Counted from the first letter of the stretch, positions 8,645 through 16,818 are shown. The stretch is DNA of 64,000 bases from Micromonospora sp. NBC_00421 (GCF_036017915.1 NZ_CP107929.1:1736001-1800000), one strand, 5' to 3'. Program-made: numbers and translations. Notes: generated by a model not told the origin, from the letters alone.

Positions 8645-9373
8645 ATGCGGGAGCTGACGATCGACACGCTCGGGGTACTGGAGACGGCCGCCCTGTTGCG
8701 GGAGTTGACCGCTGCGCTGATCGCGGTCGACGACTTCGACGAGGCACTGACCGAGCTGGTCCGGGTCACCGGGGATGCCGTACCGGGGGTGGTCTGGTGC
8801 GGTTTCACCGCACTGCGGGCCGGGGAGCCCGCCGGGGTGGCCGCCTCCGACCCCCGGCTGGCCGAGCTGGACGACCTGGGGCACGGGGCCGAATCGCCCG
8901 CGATGAGCGCGATCAGCCGGCGCGAGATGATCATCGCGGCGGATCTCACCACCGAGGAACGTTGGTCGGCCTGGACCGACCGGGCCCGTGGGCTCGGCGT
9001 ACGAGGGGTGATCTCGGCCCCGGTGGACGTCGACGAGCAGGCGGTCGGCTCGATCAACTTGTACGCCGACCGGGCCGGAACGCTCGGCACCCGGCACCAG
9101 CTCACCGCGATGCTCCTCGCCGAGCACGCCGGGCTGCTGCTGGCTGCCGTCCGGGACCGGGCCAGGCGGGCCGAGCTGGCCGGTGAGCGCGATGGTGCGC
9201 TGCTCGGCGAGAACGTGGTCGGTCAGGCCGTCGGAGTGATCATGACGCAGCGGGGATGTCCGGCGCCGGAGGCCCTCGACGTGCTGCGCAGCGCCGCGTC
9301 CTCACTGGACATCCCGTTGCGGGAGGTGGCGGAACGGTTGGTCACCACCGTCTCCCGTCCCCGCGAATCCTGA
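8645..9373 (+). CDS. GAF and ANTAR domain regulator
   Basis: The 242-aa product has a GAF-type sensor domain (about 20-170, including ISAPVDVDEQAVGSINLY) and a C-terminal ANTAR three-helix segment near 190-235 (VVGQAVGVIMTQRGCPAPEA, then LREVAERLV). ANTAR proteins bind paired RNA hairpins and prevent transcription termination. The start at 8645 has GGTGAGA upstream; a GTG at 8609 is a possible longer start. The first bases follow a short ORF with a stronger ribosome site. The GAF ligand and RNA targets are unknown. Confidence 0.85.
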   Translation: MRELTIDTLGVLETAALLRELTAALIAVDDFDEALTELVRVTGDAVPGVVWCGFTALRAGEPAGVAASDPRLAELDDLGHGAESPAMSAISRREMIIAADLTTEERWSAWTDRARGLGVRGVISAPVDVDEQAVGSINLYADRAGTLGTRHQLTAMLLAEHAGLLLAAVRDRARRAELAGERDGALLGENVVGQAVGVIMTQRGCPAPEALDVLRSAASSLDIPLREVAERLVTTVSRPRES

Positions 9374-9505
9374 CCGGCCGGACGGCCCTCACCTTTCGGT
9401 GTCGTTTCTCCCCGGCCCCGCGAATCCCGGCCCGATCGTTTCGTCGCACCGGCCCCCGGGTAGCACCCTGGACCGGTGAGCTGAGCCGAGCCTGGGGAGG
9501 AACCG

Positions 9506-10009
9506 ATGGAGAGCCGCCTGAGGGTGCAGGGGCATCCCATCCAACCGATGCTTGTGACGTTCCCGTTCGGACTCTTCGTCAGCGCCACCGTCTTCGATCT
9601 GGCCGACGTGGCGGGCGGCCCGGCCTTCCTCGGTGAGGTCGGCTACTGGACGGCGATCGCCGCACTGGTGGCCGCCGGGCTCGCCGCAGTGGCCGGCATG
9701 ATCGACCTCTGGGACGTACGGCCGGGCCCGCACCGCCGCACCATGGTCACCTTCAACATGGTCAACGCGGGCATGGCGGCGCTCTTCCTGCTGGCCTGCC
9801 TGATCCGGGCGGACGCCCCGCAGCGCGGCGCAACCGGGATGCTGCTGGCGACCGAGTTGGTCGCCCTGGCGGTCGGTGGGGTCGGCGTCGGGCTGGGCGC
9901 CCGGCTGATGCGCCAGTTCGAGTCCGGCCGGCGGGAGCCCGTCGGCTTCGACACCCTCGACGGCGTGCCGGCCGGTTCCACGGTGGAGATCCTCCGCCCC
10001 ACCCCCTGA
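9506..10009 (+). CDS. DUF2231 membrane protein
   Basis: The 167-aa protein opens with MESRLRVQGHPIQPMLVTFP, the HPxxxM/L start typical of DUF2231, and has four hydrophobic segments (about 14-34, 47-66, 84-102, 112-132). GGAGG precedes the ATG. The role of DUF2231 is not established; members often sit near redox or ferredoxin genes. The last codons lie in the first unit of a 20-bp tandem repeat. Confidence 0.85.
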   Translation: MESRLRVQGHPIQPMLVTFPFGLFVSATVFDLADVAGGPAFLGEVGYWTAIAALVAAGLAAVAGMIDLWDVRPGPHRRTMVTFNMVNAGMAALFLLACLIRADAPQRGATGMLLATELVALAVGGVGVGLGARLMRQFESGRREPVGFDTLDGVPAGSTVEILRPTP

Positions 10010-10050
10010 GCCTCCGCGCCACCCCCTGAGCCTCCGCCCGAACCCCTGGG
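9991..10050. repeat. 20-bp tandem repeat across a gene end
   Basis: Units at 9991, 10011 and 10031 share CCTCCGCSCCACCCCCTGAG; the third is degenerate. The DUF2231 stop codon is inside the first unit, so the gene's 3' end was duplicated outward. Confidence 0.8.
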
Positions 10051-10208
10051 TCTTTGTCCGACCCCTCGTCGTCACCCTCGGGGAGCCGCCCGTGGGCCCG
10101 CAGAGCGTTTCACCCGCCGAGGGGAACCGCTCTGCGGCGATCCGGGGTGGATCGTCGCGCGCGGGTTATCGGGTTGCCGGTCGCGGGCCGCTGCCGCAGG
10201 GTGGGCGG

Positions 10209-10991
10209 ATGGCCGAACGCAGTGCTGCCGAGTTGATCGCCGAGGCGACTGCCGCTCCCGTGGACGGCTGGGGTTTCGGCTGGCTGGACGGGCGGGCGAC
10301 CGAGGAACGTCCGCCGTGGGGATACGCCCGCCAGGTGGCCGACCGGATGGCGACGGCGGGCGCGGCGTTGGACATCGACACCGGCGGCGGCGAGGTGCTC
10401 GCCGAGGTGCCGCAGCCGCCTGCGCTGCTGGTCGCCACCGAGGCGTGGCCCCCGAACGTCGGGGTCGCCCGGCGGACGCTGCGCCGGGTGGGTGGCCGGG
10501 TGGTCCAGGTCGGCCCCGGCTCCCGCCTGCCGTTCCGCGACGCCGCCTTCGACCTGGTGACCAGCCGGCATCCGGTGGACACCGGGTGGGCGGAGGTCGC
10601 CCGGGTACTGCGGCCCGGTGGGTGCTACCTGTCCCAGCAGATCGGCGCGGGCACCATGCGGGAGCTGAGCGAGGCGGTACTGGGGCCGCTGCCGCCGCCG
10701 GCCACCCGGCACACCGCCCAGGCGGTCGCCGCCGCCCGGGCCGCCGGCCTCGACGTGGTACGCCTGGAACGGGCCACCCTGCGGGCGGTGTTCCACGACA
10801 TCGGCGCGGTGGTCTGGTTCCTGCGCAAGGTGGTCTGGACCGTGCCGGACTTCGACGTGGACCGGTACCGCCCACAGCTCGAACGGCTGCACACCCGGAT
10901 CCGGGCCGAGGGCGTGTTCGTCGCCCATTCCCGACGCTTCCTGATCGAGGCGGTCAGACCGACGACGAGGGACGCGTCCGGGTCGGCCTGA
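10209..10991 (+). CDS. SAM-dependent methyltransferase (class I)
   Basis: The 260-aa protein has a class I methyltransferase core: ALDIDTGGGEVLAEV at about 53-67 replaces the usual VLDxGxGxG motif I, followed by LLVATEAWPPNV (motif II), LPFRDAAFDLVTSRH and VLRPGGCYLSQQIG. The ATG at 10209 follows GCAGGGTGGG. The open frame reaches 10092 but that extension is not protein-like. The substrate is unknown. The gene converges on the ankyrin gene. Confidence 0.82.
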   Translation: MAERSAAELIAEATAAPVDGWGFGWLDGRATEERPPWGYARQVADRMATAGAALDIDTGGGEVLAEVPQPPALLVATEAWPPNVGVARRTLRRVGGRVVQVGPGSRLPFRDAAFDLVTSRHPVDTGWAEVARVLRPGGCYLSQQIGAGTMRELSEAVLGPLPPPATRHTAQAVAAARAAGLDVVRLERATLRAVFHDIGAVVWFLRKVVWTVPDFDVDRYRPQLERLHTRIRAEGVFVAHSRRFLIEAVRPTTRDASGSA

Positions 10992-11035
10992 CCGGCCCTC
11001 GCCGGCTGCTCGGTGAGGGGTCCCGGAGTGGCGGG

Positions 11036-11428
11036 TCAGCGGGTGGCGAGCAGGGTGAGCATCTCCGGCAGGTCGAAGAAGCGGGCCGTCTCCACCGCCG
11101 ACGGGGTGCCGTGGTCCGGGTCGGCTCCGGCGTCGAGCAGCGCCCGTACCGTCTCGGCGTGGCGTCGGAACACCGCCGCGGCGAGCGCGGTCTGCCCCCG
11201 GTCGTTGACCCGCGTGTGGTCCGCGCCCCGGGCCAGCAGCGCCGCGACGGTCTCCGGGTGGGTGTGGTACGCGGCCAGGATGAGCAGCGTGTCGCCCTTG
11301 TCGTTGGTCATGTTCACCGGCAACCCGGCATCGACGTGGCCGCCGAGTTCCGCTGCCTCACCCGTCCGGGCCAGGTCGAACATCCGGTGGGCGAAGGCCA
11401 GTGTCTCGGCGTCGAACTCCTCGGTCAC
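11036..11428 (-). CDS. Ankyrin-repeat protein
   Basis: The 130-aa product contains about three ankyrin repeats: NDKGDTLLILAAYHTHPETV at 42-61, NDRGQTALAAAVFRRHAETV at 75-94, and a degenerate third ending the protein. Ankyrin repeats bind proteins; no enzymatic domain is present. Small ankyrin proteins of this size occur in many actinomycetes, often near catalase genes, but none is seen here. Confidence 0.85.
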   Translation of the reverse strand: MTEEFDAETLAFAHRMFDLARTGEAAELGGHVDAGLPVNMTNDKGDTLLILAAYHTHPETVAALLARGADHTRVNDRGQTALAAAVFRRHAETVRALLDAGADPDHGTPSAVETARFFDLPEMLTLLATR

Positions 11429-11560
11429 CGGTCCAGCCTAGAGGTCCGGGCACGGGCGGGGTGGCACCGACCGAAGAGGGCAGGGACATCACGCCGGTGG
11501 AGGGATCGCGTGGCACGGCGCTGGCGCATTCCGCGTCCCAGTATCCGGTATTACCTACTA

Positions 11561-11582
11561 AACCTATAGGCTTTACCGTCTA
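11561..11582 (+). promoter_or_regulatory. AT-rich promoter/operator-like site before cysteine dioxygenase
   Basis: AACCTATAGGCTTTACCGTC, in an unusually AT-rich stretch, sits 34 bp before the cysteine dioxygenase ATG. It holds the CCTATAG motif also seen at 58853 and, nearly, at 57137. It also contains TAGGC-N6-GTCTA, one base from the palindrome TAGAC-N6-GTCTA known for the corynebacterial sulfur repressor McbR. Function is inferred. Confidence 0.4.
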
Positions 11583-11615
11583 GAGTGTCTTCGGACGCAT
11601 CACACGGGAGTAGCC

Positions 11616-12068
11616 ATGACCAGCATCCTCGCCACCGACCTGCTCGCCGTCGCCGGCCGGTACGCCGATCCGGCCACCTGGGCGGTGCCACTGCGCTTCG
11701 ACCCCACCGAGCGTTGGTACGCCCGGCTCGCCTCGACCGGCGAGTACGAGGTCTGGGCGTTGAGCTGGCTGCCCGGCCAGGGCACCGACCTGCACGACCA
11801 CGGCGGCTCCTCAGGTGCCTTCCTGGTCGTCGCCGGGGAGCTGATCGAGCGGACGGTCTCCGGTGGGCGGCTACGCCCACACCGCCTCACCGCCGGGGCG
11901 AGTCGCCGGTTCGGCCCTCGACACGTGCACGAGGTGACCAACCGGGGGGACCAACCGGCGGTCAGCGTGCACGTCTACCGACCCGCACTGCGCCACATGA
12001 CCCGTTACCACCTCGTCGACGGCCGGCTCGAGGTCGCCGAGGTGGCCCTGGCCGGTGTCTCCTGGTGA
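11616..12068 (+). CDS. Cysteine dioxygenase-type cupin
   Basis: This 150-aa protein fits type I cysteine dioxygenase, which oxidises cysteine to cysteine sulfinate with non-haem iron. The cupin metal ligands are visible: H60 and H62 in TDLHDHGGSSGAF, and a third His at 103 or 105 in GPRHVHEVTN. GGGAGT precedes the ATG. The next gene, 55 bp on, is a rhodanese, supporting a sulfur catabolic role. A 3-mercaptopropionate dioxygenase activity cannot be excluded. Confidence 0.85.
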   Translation: MTSILATDLLAVAGRYADPATWAVPLRFDPTERWYARLASTGEYEVWALSWLPGQGTDLHDHGGSSGAFLVVAGELIERTVSGGRLRPHRLTAGASRRFGPRHVHEVTNRGDQPAVSVHVYRPALRHMTRYHLVDGRLEVAEVALAGVSW

Positions 12069-12123
12069 CACCGGCCGTTCCCGTTTCCTCGCCCGTCGGC
12101 TCGCCCATGGAAGGACCGCGACG

Positions 12124-12615
12124 ATGCCGCAGCACCCCACCCGTACCGAGAGCTGTCCGGCCCCACCACCGGGCTCGCGCGGCATCGACGAGATCCTCGC
12201 CGAGGCCCGCACCCGACTGCGTCGGCTCGACCCCGAGCAGGCGCACCTGGCCCACCGGGGCGGGGCGTTGATCGTCGACATCCGGCCGGCCGCCCAGCGT
12301 GCCGCCCACGGCACCGTACCGGGCGCTCTGGTGATCGAACGCAACGTGCTGGAGTGGCGGCTCGACCCGCGCTGCCCGGCCCGGCTGCCCCAGGCGGTCG
12401 GGTACGACCTGCCGGTGCTGGTGATCTGCCAGGAGGGCTACACCTCGTCGCTGGCCGCCGCCGCGTTGCAGGACCTCGGCCTGCACCGGGCCACCGACGT
12501 GGTGGGCGGCTTCGTCGCCTGGCGGATCGCCGGCCTGCCGACCCTGGGTCCGACGCCGTCGCACCGTTCCCCGTCCCTCGCGCCGCCGGTGACCGCCGGC
12601 CGGACGCCGCACTGA
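12124..12615 (+). CDS. Rhodanese-domain protein
   Basis: A 163-aa single-domain sulfurtransferase. The rhodanese CH2 segment ALIVDIRPAAQRAAHGTVPG spans about 48-67, and the active-site loop is C102 in VICQEGYTSS, followed by VVGGFVAWRIAGLP near the C-terminus. GGAAGGA precedes the ATG at 12124; the frame is open to 12055 but the extension overlaps the upstream gene. Together with the cysteine dioxygenase it should move sulfane sulfur during thiol breakdown. Confidence 0.88.
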   Translation: MPQHPTRTESCPAPPPGSRGIDEILAEARTRLRRLDPEQAHLAHRGGALIVDIRPAAQRAAHGTVPGALVIERNVLEWRLDPRCPARLPQAVGYDLPVLVICQEGYTSSLAAAALQDLGLHRATDVVGGFVAWRIAGLPTLGPTPSHRSPSLAPPVTAGRTPH

Positions 12616-12666
12616 CCGTCGCGCCCCACCGGGCGTGGCGGACGCACCGCCACACAGGAGGCTCCC

Positions 12667-13257
12667 ATGTCCCTCGTCGCCCTCACCGCGCGTCCGCATC
12701 CGCCGGGCCGCCCCGACCGGGTGGCGCCGGGCCGGCCCCGGTCCACGCCGTCGCTGACCATCACCCTCGACCTGACCGCCGGGCCGCTGACGCCCAGGCT
12801 GGCCCGCCTGGTCGACCTGCTCGGCGAACTGGCCGAGACGGGGGAGGGGGTGGTCCGGCTGAGCGAGCCGACCGCGCCGCGCCTGTTGTCGTCGTTGCCG
12901 ACCCCGCGCCCGACGCCGACCGGCGGGGAGCCGACACCGGCCACGGACCATCCGGAGACCCTGCGGATCCTCGTCGGCACCCGGGTGGTGCGCCAGGGTG
13001 ACCGGGAGATCCCGCTCACCCGCATCGAGTTCGACCTGCTGCTCTTCCTCGCCGAGCATCCGCACCGGGTCTTCACCCGGCTCCAACTGCTCGCCAGCGT
13101 CTGGGGGTACGAACATGCCGTCGTCCGCACGGTGGACGTGCACGTCCGCCGGCTGCGCGCCAAGCTCGGCGCGGAGGCCCCCCTGGTGACCACCGTGTAC
13201 GGGGTGGGCTACCGGCTCGCCGACGAGGCGAGGGTGCGGGTCGACCGCTTCCGTTGA
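12667..13257 (+). CDS. Receiver-less OmpR-type winged-helix regulator, copy 1
   Basis: The 196-aa protein ends in an OmpR/PhoB winged-helix domain (about 100-190): LTRIEFDLLLFLAEHPHRVF, then RTVDVHVRRLRAKLG and VYGVGYRLA. There is no response-regulator receiver; instead the first 90 residues hold a short strand-helix segment (LTITLDLTAGPLTPRLARLV) and a Pro-rich linker. AGGAGG precedes the ATG. A close paralogue lies at 13538. Confidence 0.87.
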   Translation: MSLVALTARPHPPGRPDRVAPGRPRSTPSLTITLDLTAGPLTPRLARLVDLLGELAETGEGVVRLSEPTAPRLLSSLPTPRPTPTGGEPTPATDHPETLRILVGTRVVRQGDREIPLTRIEFDLLLFLAEHPHRVFTRLQLLASVWGYEHAVVRTVDVHVRRLRAKLGAEAPLVTTVYGVGYRLADEARVRVDRFR

Positions 13258-13271
13258 CCACGGCACCATCG

Positions 13272-13308
13272 CGCGACGCACCCGGCTCGTCCGACCGGGT
13301 GCGTCGCG
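13272..13308 (+). terminator. 14-bp hairpin between the two wHTH genes
   Basis: Arms 13272-13285 and 13295-13308 (CGCGACGCACCCGG and its complement) pair perfectly around a 9-nt loop, 15 bp past the stop of the first wHTH gene, so the second has its own promoter. Confidence 0.85.
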
Positions 13309-13537
13309 TCGTGTCGGCCGTGGTGCGACGGGCGGGCACCCCCGTACCGGGGCGGTGCGGCGCTTCTGCTGTAATCATCTGGCTCGTACGCAGAGCGAGG
13401 GATCGGCTGCGAACTGTTCGTCAATTGTCACATTCATGCAACGCGGTCGCCCCTTGACCCTCGTCCAGGGGCCGGGAAGCATCGATGCAGCGGCGTCCCG
13501 GGCCGTGGGAGATACCCGGACCAGCCCAAGGAGGACC

Positions 13538-14149
13538 ATGTCGGTCAGCCCCGCATCGTCGCGCGCCGGATGGCATACGTCCCAACCCTCGGTCCCCGGT
13601 CGACCCCCCGGCGGCCAGCGCCGCCCCGCCACCGCCACCGCCGCCCCCGTGCTCACCGTGACCCTGTCCATCCCGCTGGCCAGCGAGGAGTCGCTCACCC
13701 CGCCGGCCCGCCGGCTGTTGGAGGCGGCCCGGGAGATGCTGGAACGTGGGGAGGGCACCGTCGCCACCACAGGTGTCCCCGCCGAACGGCGAGCCGACCA
13801 GCCCCCGGCCGGGCGGTCCCCGGGCCGCACCCTCGCGGCCACCATCCCGATGCTGCACATCCTGGCCTCCTCCCGTTCGGTGCTGCGCGACGGCGAGCCG
13901 CTGCCGCTGACCCGGCTGGAGTTCGACCTGCTGCTGCACCTGGTGGCCCACCCCCGGCGGGTGTTCACCCGGCTGCAACTACTCAACGCGGTGTGGGGCT
14001 ACGAGCACGCCGGGGTGCGCACGGTCGACGTGCACGTACGTCGGCTGCGTGGCAAGGTCGGCGTCGACGTCCCGCTGGTGACCACGGTCTACGGGGTGGG
14101 CTACCGGCTCGCCGACGACGCCCGGGTCACTGTGGACCGCACCGGCTGA
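13538..14149 (+). CDS. Receiver-less OmpR-type winged-helix regulator, copy 2
   Basis: The 203-aa paralogue of the previous regulator. The winged-helix domain (about 115-198) is closely similar (LTRLEFDLLLHLVAHPRRVF and VYGVGYRLADDARVTVDR), and the N-terminal strand-helix segment (LTVTLSIPLASEESLTPPAR) is a diverged match. AAGGAGGA lies 5-6 nt before the ATG at 13538. The preceding AT-rich stretch around 13369-13440 probably holds its promoter. Tandem duplication of an orphan regulator is likely. Confidence 0.87.
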   Translation: MSVSPASSRAGWHTSQPSVPGRPPGGQRRPATATAAPVLTVTLSIPLASEESLTPPARRLLEAAREMLERGEGTVATTGVPAERRADQPPAGRSPGRTLAATIPMLHILASSRSVLRDGEPLPLTRLEFDLLLHLVAHPRRVFTRLQLLNAVWGYEHAGVRTVDVHVRRLRGKVGVDVPLVTTVYGVGYRLADDARVTVDRTG

Positions 14150-14231
14150 AACCCTCGCCCGAAGGCGCGTTCGACCGCCCGTCGAGCAGGCCGCCCGGGT
14201 CGGCTGCCGGCCCGCGGGGCACCATGGTCGG

Positions 14232-14900
14232 ATGCGCGTCCGCCCGATCTCGCCCGACCGGCTCGTCGCCGAGCTGACCGAACGGCTCCTCGCGGTCGGG
14301 TCCGTTCCCACCCCCGACGGGTCCGCTCCGCCCGCCCACCTGCGGGTCGCCGTCGACGGCCCACCCGCCGCCGCCCCCGACCGGCTCGCCGACGCGCTGA
14401 TCGACCCGCTGCGCGCCCGCGGTCGCCCGGCGCTGCACCTGCGCGCCGGGGACTTCCTCCGGCCCGCCTCCGTGCGCTACGAATTCGGCCGGACCAACCC
14501 CGACGCCTACTACGAGGGCTGGACGGACGAGGCCGGCCTGCGCCGGGAGGCGCTCGACCCGGCCGGCCCCGGCGGCACCGGGCGGGTGCTCCCCTCGCTC
14601 TGGGACGCCGGGGCGGACCGGGCCAGCCGGGCGGCCTACCAGGAGCTGTCGCCGGGCACGGTGCTGTTGGTCAGCGGGGCGTTGCTGCTCGGTGGCGGGC
14701 TGCCCTTCGACCTCACCGTGCACCTGGCCCTCTCACCGGCGGCGCTGGCCCGACGCACCGATCCGGCCCACCGGTGGACCCTGCCGGCCTTCGCCCGGTA
14801 CGCGGACGAGGTCGTCCCGGCGTCCTTCGCCGACGTGGTGGTCCGGGTCGACGACCCGCGCCACCCGGCACTGGTGCAGCGGGACGACACCGACGGCTGA
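14232..14900 (+). CDS. Uridine kinase-like protein with lost P-loop
   Basis: The 222-aa product has the layout of uridine kinase-like P-loop proteins: a strand VAVDGPP at about 39-45, LHLRAGDFLRPAS near 70-82, DAYYEGWTDEAGLRREAL near 92-109 and VLLVSGALLLGGGLP near 142-156. The Walker A loop is missing: where GxxxxGKS/T is expected the sequence reads GPPAAAPDRLADAL, with no lysine. It is therefore probably not an active kinase, or binds nucleotide differently. Confidence 0.75.
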   Translation: MRVRPISPDRLVAELTERLLAVGSVPTPDGSAPPAHLRVAVDGPPAAAPDRLADALIDPLRARGRPALHLRAGDFLRPASVRYEFGRTNPDAYYEGWTDEAGLRREALDPAGPGGTGRVLPSLWDAGADRASRAAYQELSPGTVLLVSGALLLGGGLPFDLTVHLALSPAALARRTDPAHRWTLPAFARYADEVVPASFADVVVRVDDPRHPALVQRDDTDG

Positions 14901-15060
14901 GCCCGGCCGTCTGGTCGGCGTCGAGGCCGGAGAATCCGGCGGTTTGCCGGGCCGCAACTGTGGGTACTCGCCCGGCTCACAGGGCACGGATGATCTCGCC
15001 GTGCCGTCCGCGTCCGGGGCATGCCCACCCGCGCGCCAGGCCCAGGAAAGGCAGGCAGCG

Positions 15061-15459
15061 ATGCTCGTCCACGACACCCTCGGCACCGACCGCACCGCGG
15101 CGGAGGCCGACCAGATCCGGACTGCCCTGCGGGCCCGCTACGCCGAGCTGTCCGCGGAGTACGAGCAGGCCGTCGCGCAGAGCCAGGTGCTGCGGCTGGT
15201 GGAGGTCGGCGACACCGCCGGCGACGACCAGGCCGACAGCGGCACCAAGACCGCCGAGCGCGACACCGCCCAGTCCCTGCTGCGCACCATCCTCGACCGC
15301 CGGGCCCAGTTCGAGCACGCCCTGACCCGGTTGGACGAGGGCAGCTACGGTTTCTGCGAGCGCTGCACGGCGCCGATCCCGGTGGAACGGCTGGAGATCT
15401 TCCCGGCGGCCACCGCCTGCGTGAGCTGCAAGCAGAACCGGGAGCGGCGGGCCGCCTGA
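15061..15459 (+). CDS. TraR/DksA-family zinc-finger protein
   Basis: The 132-aa protein has a coiled-coil N-terminal half (about 10-85) and a C-terminal C4 zinc finger, CERCTAPIPVERL then CVSC, typical of DksA/TraR proteins that reach into the RNA polymerase secondary channel. The motif YGFCERCTAPIP matches the family strongly. AGGAAAGGCAGG precedes the ATG at 15061; a longer open frame to 14692 overlaps the kinase-like gene and is rejected. Confidence 0.88.
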   Translation: MLVHDTLGTDRTAAEADQIRTALRARYAELSAEYEQAVAQSQVLRLVEVGDTAGDDQADSGTKTAERDTAQSLLRTILDRRAQFEHALTRLDEGSYGFCERCTAPIPVERLEIFPAATACVSCKQNRERRAA

Positions 15460-15723
15460 GCGGTGGCCGATCGTCGCCGCCACTTCTTCCCAAGTGGGTG
15501 GATCGTGGCCGGGCCGTTCCGGTCCGGTCAGGTCAGGTCAGGTCGCACGGTCCGGTCAGGTCGGACGGTCACCTCTCAAGGGCCGGCCATGTCTCACCCC
15601 GTCAGGGTGAGGGCGGCTCATCCTGACGACGCGCAGCATGGGTGGTGCCGGCCGGGTCATCCGGCCGGGACACAGCCTGGCCGTGCACGCGGCCGGGACA
15701 CATCGGGCACGGAGGTGACCGAG
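15460..15723. other. Repeat-rich intergenic stretch
   Basis: There is no supported gene here. GGTCCGGTCAGGTC occurs at 15521 and 15549 with extra CAGGT units between; a 7-bp hairpin (CTCACCC/GGGTGAG, 15593-15611) may end the DksA-like transcript; and GGCCGGGACACA recurs near 15664 and 15691. Confidence 0.55.
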
Positions 15724-15915
15724 ATGGCGGTACGGGTGGTGGCGGATCCACGACGGGGCGCGGTGCTGCACGTCGTCGGTACGGGTGGGGACACCCGCCG
15801 ACCGGAGCGGACCGGCCGGACAGGCAGTCCGGCCCGACAGGAGCGGGGCCCGTCGGGGCCGCCCCGACGCGCCGAGGACCGGCGATGGACCGGCGATCCG
15901 AAGGCCGGGGGGTGA
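15724..15915 (+). CDS. Possible 63-aa ORF coupled to DUF2267 gene
   Basis: The ATG at 15724 follows GGAGGTGA with good spacing, and the stop at 15915 is 4 nt before the DUF2267 ATG, so translation could be coupled. The first 20 residues (MAVRVVADPRRGAVLHVVGT) look protein-like; the rest is rich in Arg, Pro and Gly and may be chance. No homology is recognised. Confidence 0.35.
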   Translation: MAVRVVADPRRGAVLHVVGTGGDTRRPERTGRTGSPARQERGPSGPPRRAEDRRWTGDPKAGG

Positions 15916-15919
15916 CCTC

Positions 15920-16348
15920 ATGGCGGAGCAACTGATGTCGGCATTCGAGTCTTCCGTGGACAAGACCAACCTGATCCTCAAGGACATCGAGCAGGCGTAC
16001 GGCTGGCCCCGGGCGCGACGTAACCAGTCGTACGCGGCGTTGCGCACGGTGCTGCACCTGCTGCGTGACCGGATGACCGTGCAGGAGTGCGCGGAGTTCG
16101 CCGCCCAGTTGCCGGTGCTGGTCCGGGGGATCTACTTCGACGGTTGGCAGCCGGAGAACGTGCCGGTCAAGTTGAACCGGGACGACTTCCTCTACGAGAT
16201 CCGGCAGGGCTTCCCGTACGACGTCGAGGGCGGCCCGGAACGGGTGGCGCAGGTGGTGCTGGACACCCTGCGTCGGCACGTCACCCAGGGCGAGTGGCAG
16301 GACGTGAAGTCCGGCATGCCCCGGGACCTGCAACAACTGATTCCCTGA
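15920..16348 (+). CDS. DUF2267-domain protein
   Basis: This 142-aa protein matches DUF2267: AYGWPRARRNQSYAALRTVL at about 26-45, a first helical repeat with RMTVQECAEFAAQLPVLVRG, and a second with RVAQVVLDTLRRHVTQGEW. DUF2267 proteins are small helical proteins of unknown function, frequent in actinomycetes and often near stress genes. The ATG at 15920 follows GGGGGGTGACC; a longer open frame to 15785 overlaps the small upstream ORF. Confidence 0.87.
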   Translation: MAEQLMSAFESSVDKTNLILKDIEQAYGWPRARRNQSYAALRTVLHLLRDRMTVQECAEFAAQLPVLVRGIYFDGWQPENVPVKLNRDDFLYEIRQGFPYDVEGGPERVAQVVLDTLRRHVTQGEWQDVKSGMPRDLQQLIP

Positions 16349-16504
16349 CCCGGGCGGGCGGGACCTCCCGGCCTCAGACCCGACGATCCGTTCCCGCACC
16401 TCGGGCGGGCCGGATACGGTGTGGTTAGAGAAGATCGTATGGGGGGTACCACCCGCCTGACAGACCCCGCCCCGCGGCGGGGCGGCACACCCGAGGGAGC
16501 ACCC

Positions 16505-16810
16505 ATGGCACTGAACGACGACGACATCCAGACCACCAGCGGCGGCGGCCTCGAGGGACCGGCCGACGGTGGCGCGACCCCGGGGCAGCACGACGGTGGT
16601 GCCGACGGCGGTGCGGAGGGTCCGGCCGACGGCGGGGCCACGCCCGGTCAGCACGACGGTGGCGCTGACGGCGGTGCGGAGGGTCCGGCCGACGGCGGGG
16701 CCACGCCCGGTCAGCACGACGGTGGCGCCGACGGCGGTGCCGAGGGTCCGGCCGACGGCGGCGCGACCCCGGGTCAGCACGACGGTGGCGCCGACGGCAG
16801 CGCCCGCTGA
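16505..16810 (+). CDS. Repeat peptide, candidate multicore RiPP precursor
   Basis: The 101-aa product is a 16-residue N-terminal segment, MALNDDDIQTTSGGGL, followed by four 21-aa repeats of the form EGPADGGATPGQHDGGADGG+A and one terminal Arg. It has no hydrophobic core, no Cys and no fold that I recognise. The acidic leader-like segment ending in GGG and the repeated Gly/Ala/Asp cores with one His each look like a multicore RiPP precursor. AGGGAG precedes the ATG at 16505. The next gene, a JmjC-type oxygenase, begins 8 bp after the stop, so they are probably one transcript. An unmodified linker or surface peptide is the alternative. Confidence 0.65.
   Translation: MALNDDDIQTTSGGGLEGPADGGATPGQHDGGADGGAEGPADGGATPGQHDGGADGGAEGPADGGATPGQHDGGADGGAEGPADGGATPGQHDGGADGSAR
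16553..16804 (+). repeat. Four 63-bp tandem repeats in the peptide gene
   Basis: Units start at 16553, 16616, 16679 and 16742. They are nearly identical at the DNA level, with mostly third-base changes, suggesting recent expansion or conversion and selection on the peptide. Confidence 0.93.
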
Positions 16811-16818
16811 CCGACACC

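Noticed and set aside
16553..16804. CRISPR-like array of four repeats
   Set aside because: Units are contiguous, 63 bp, in frame and without spacers; there are no cas genes.
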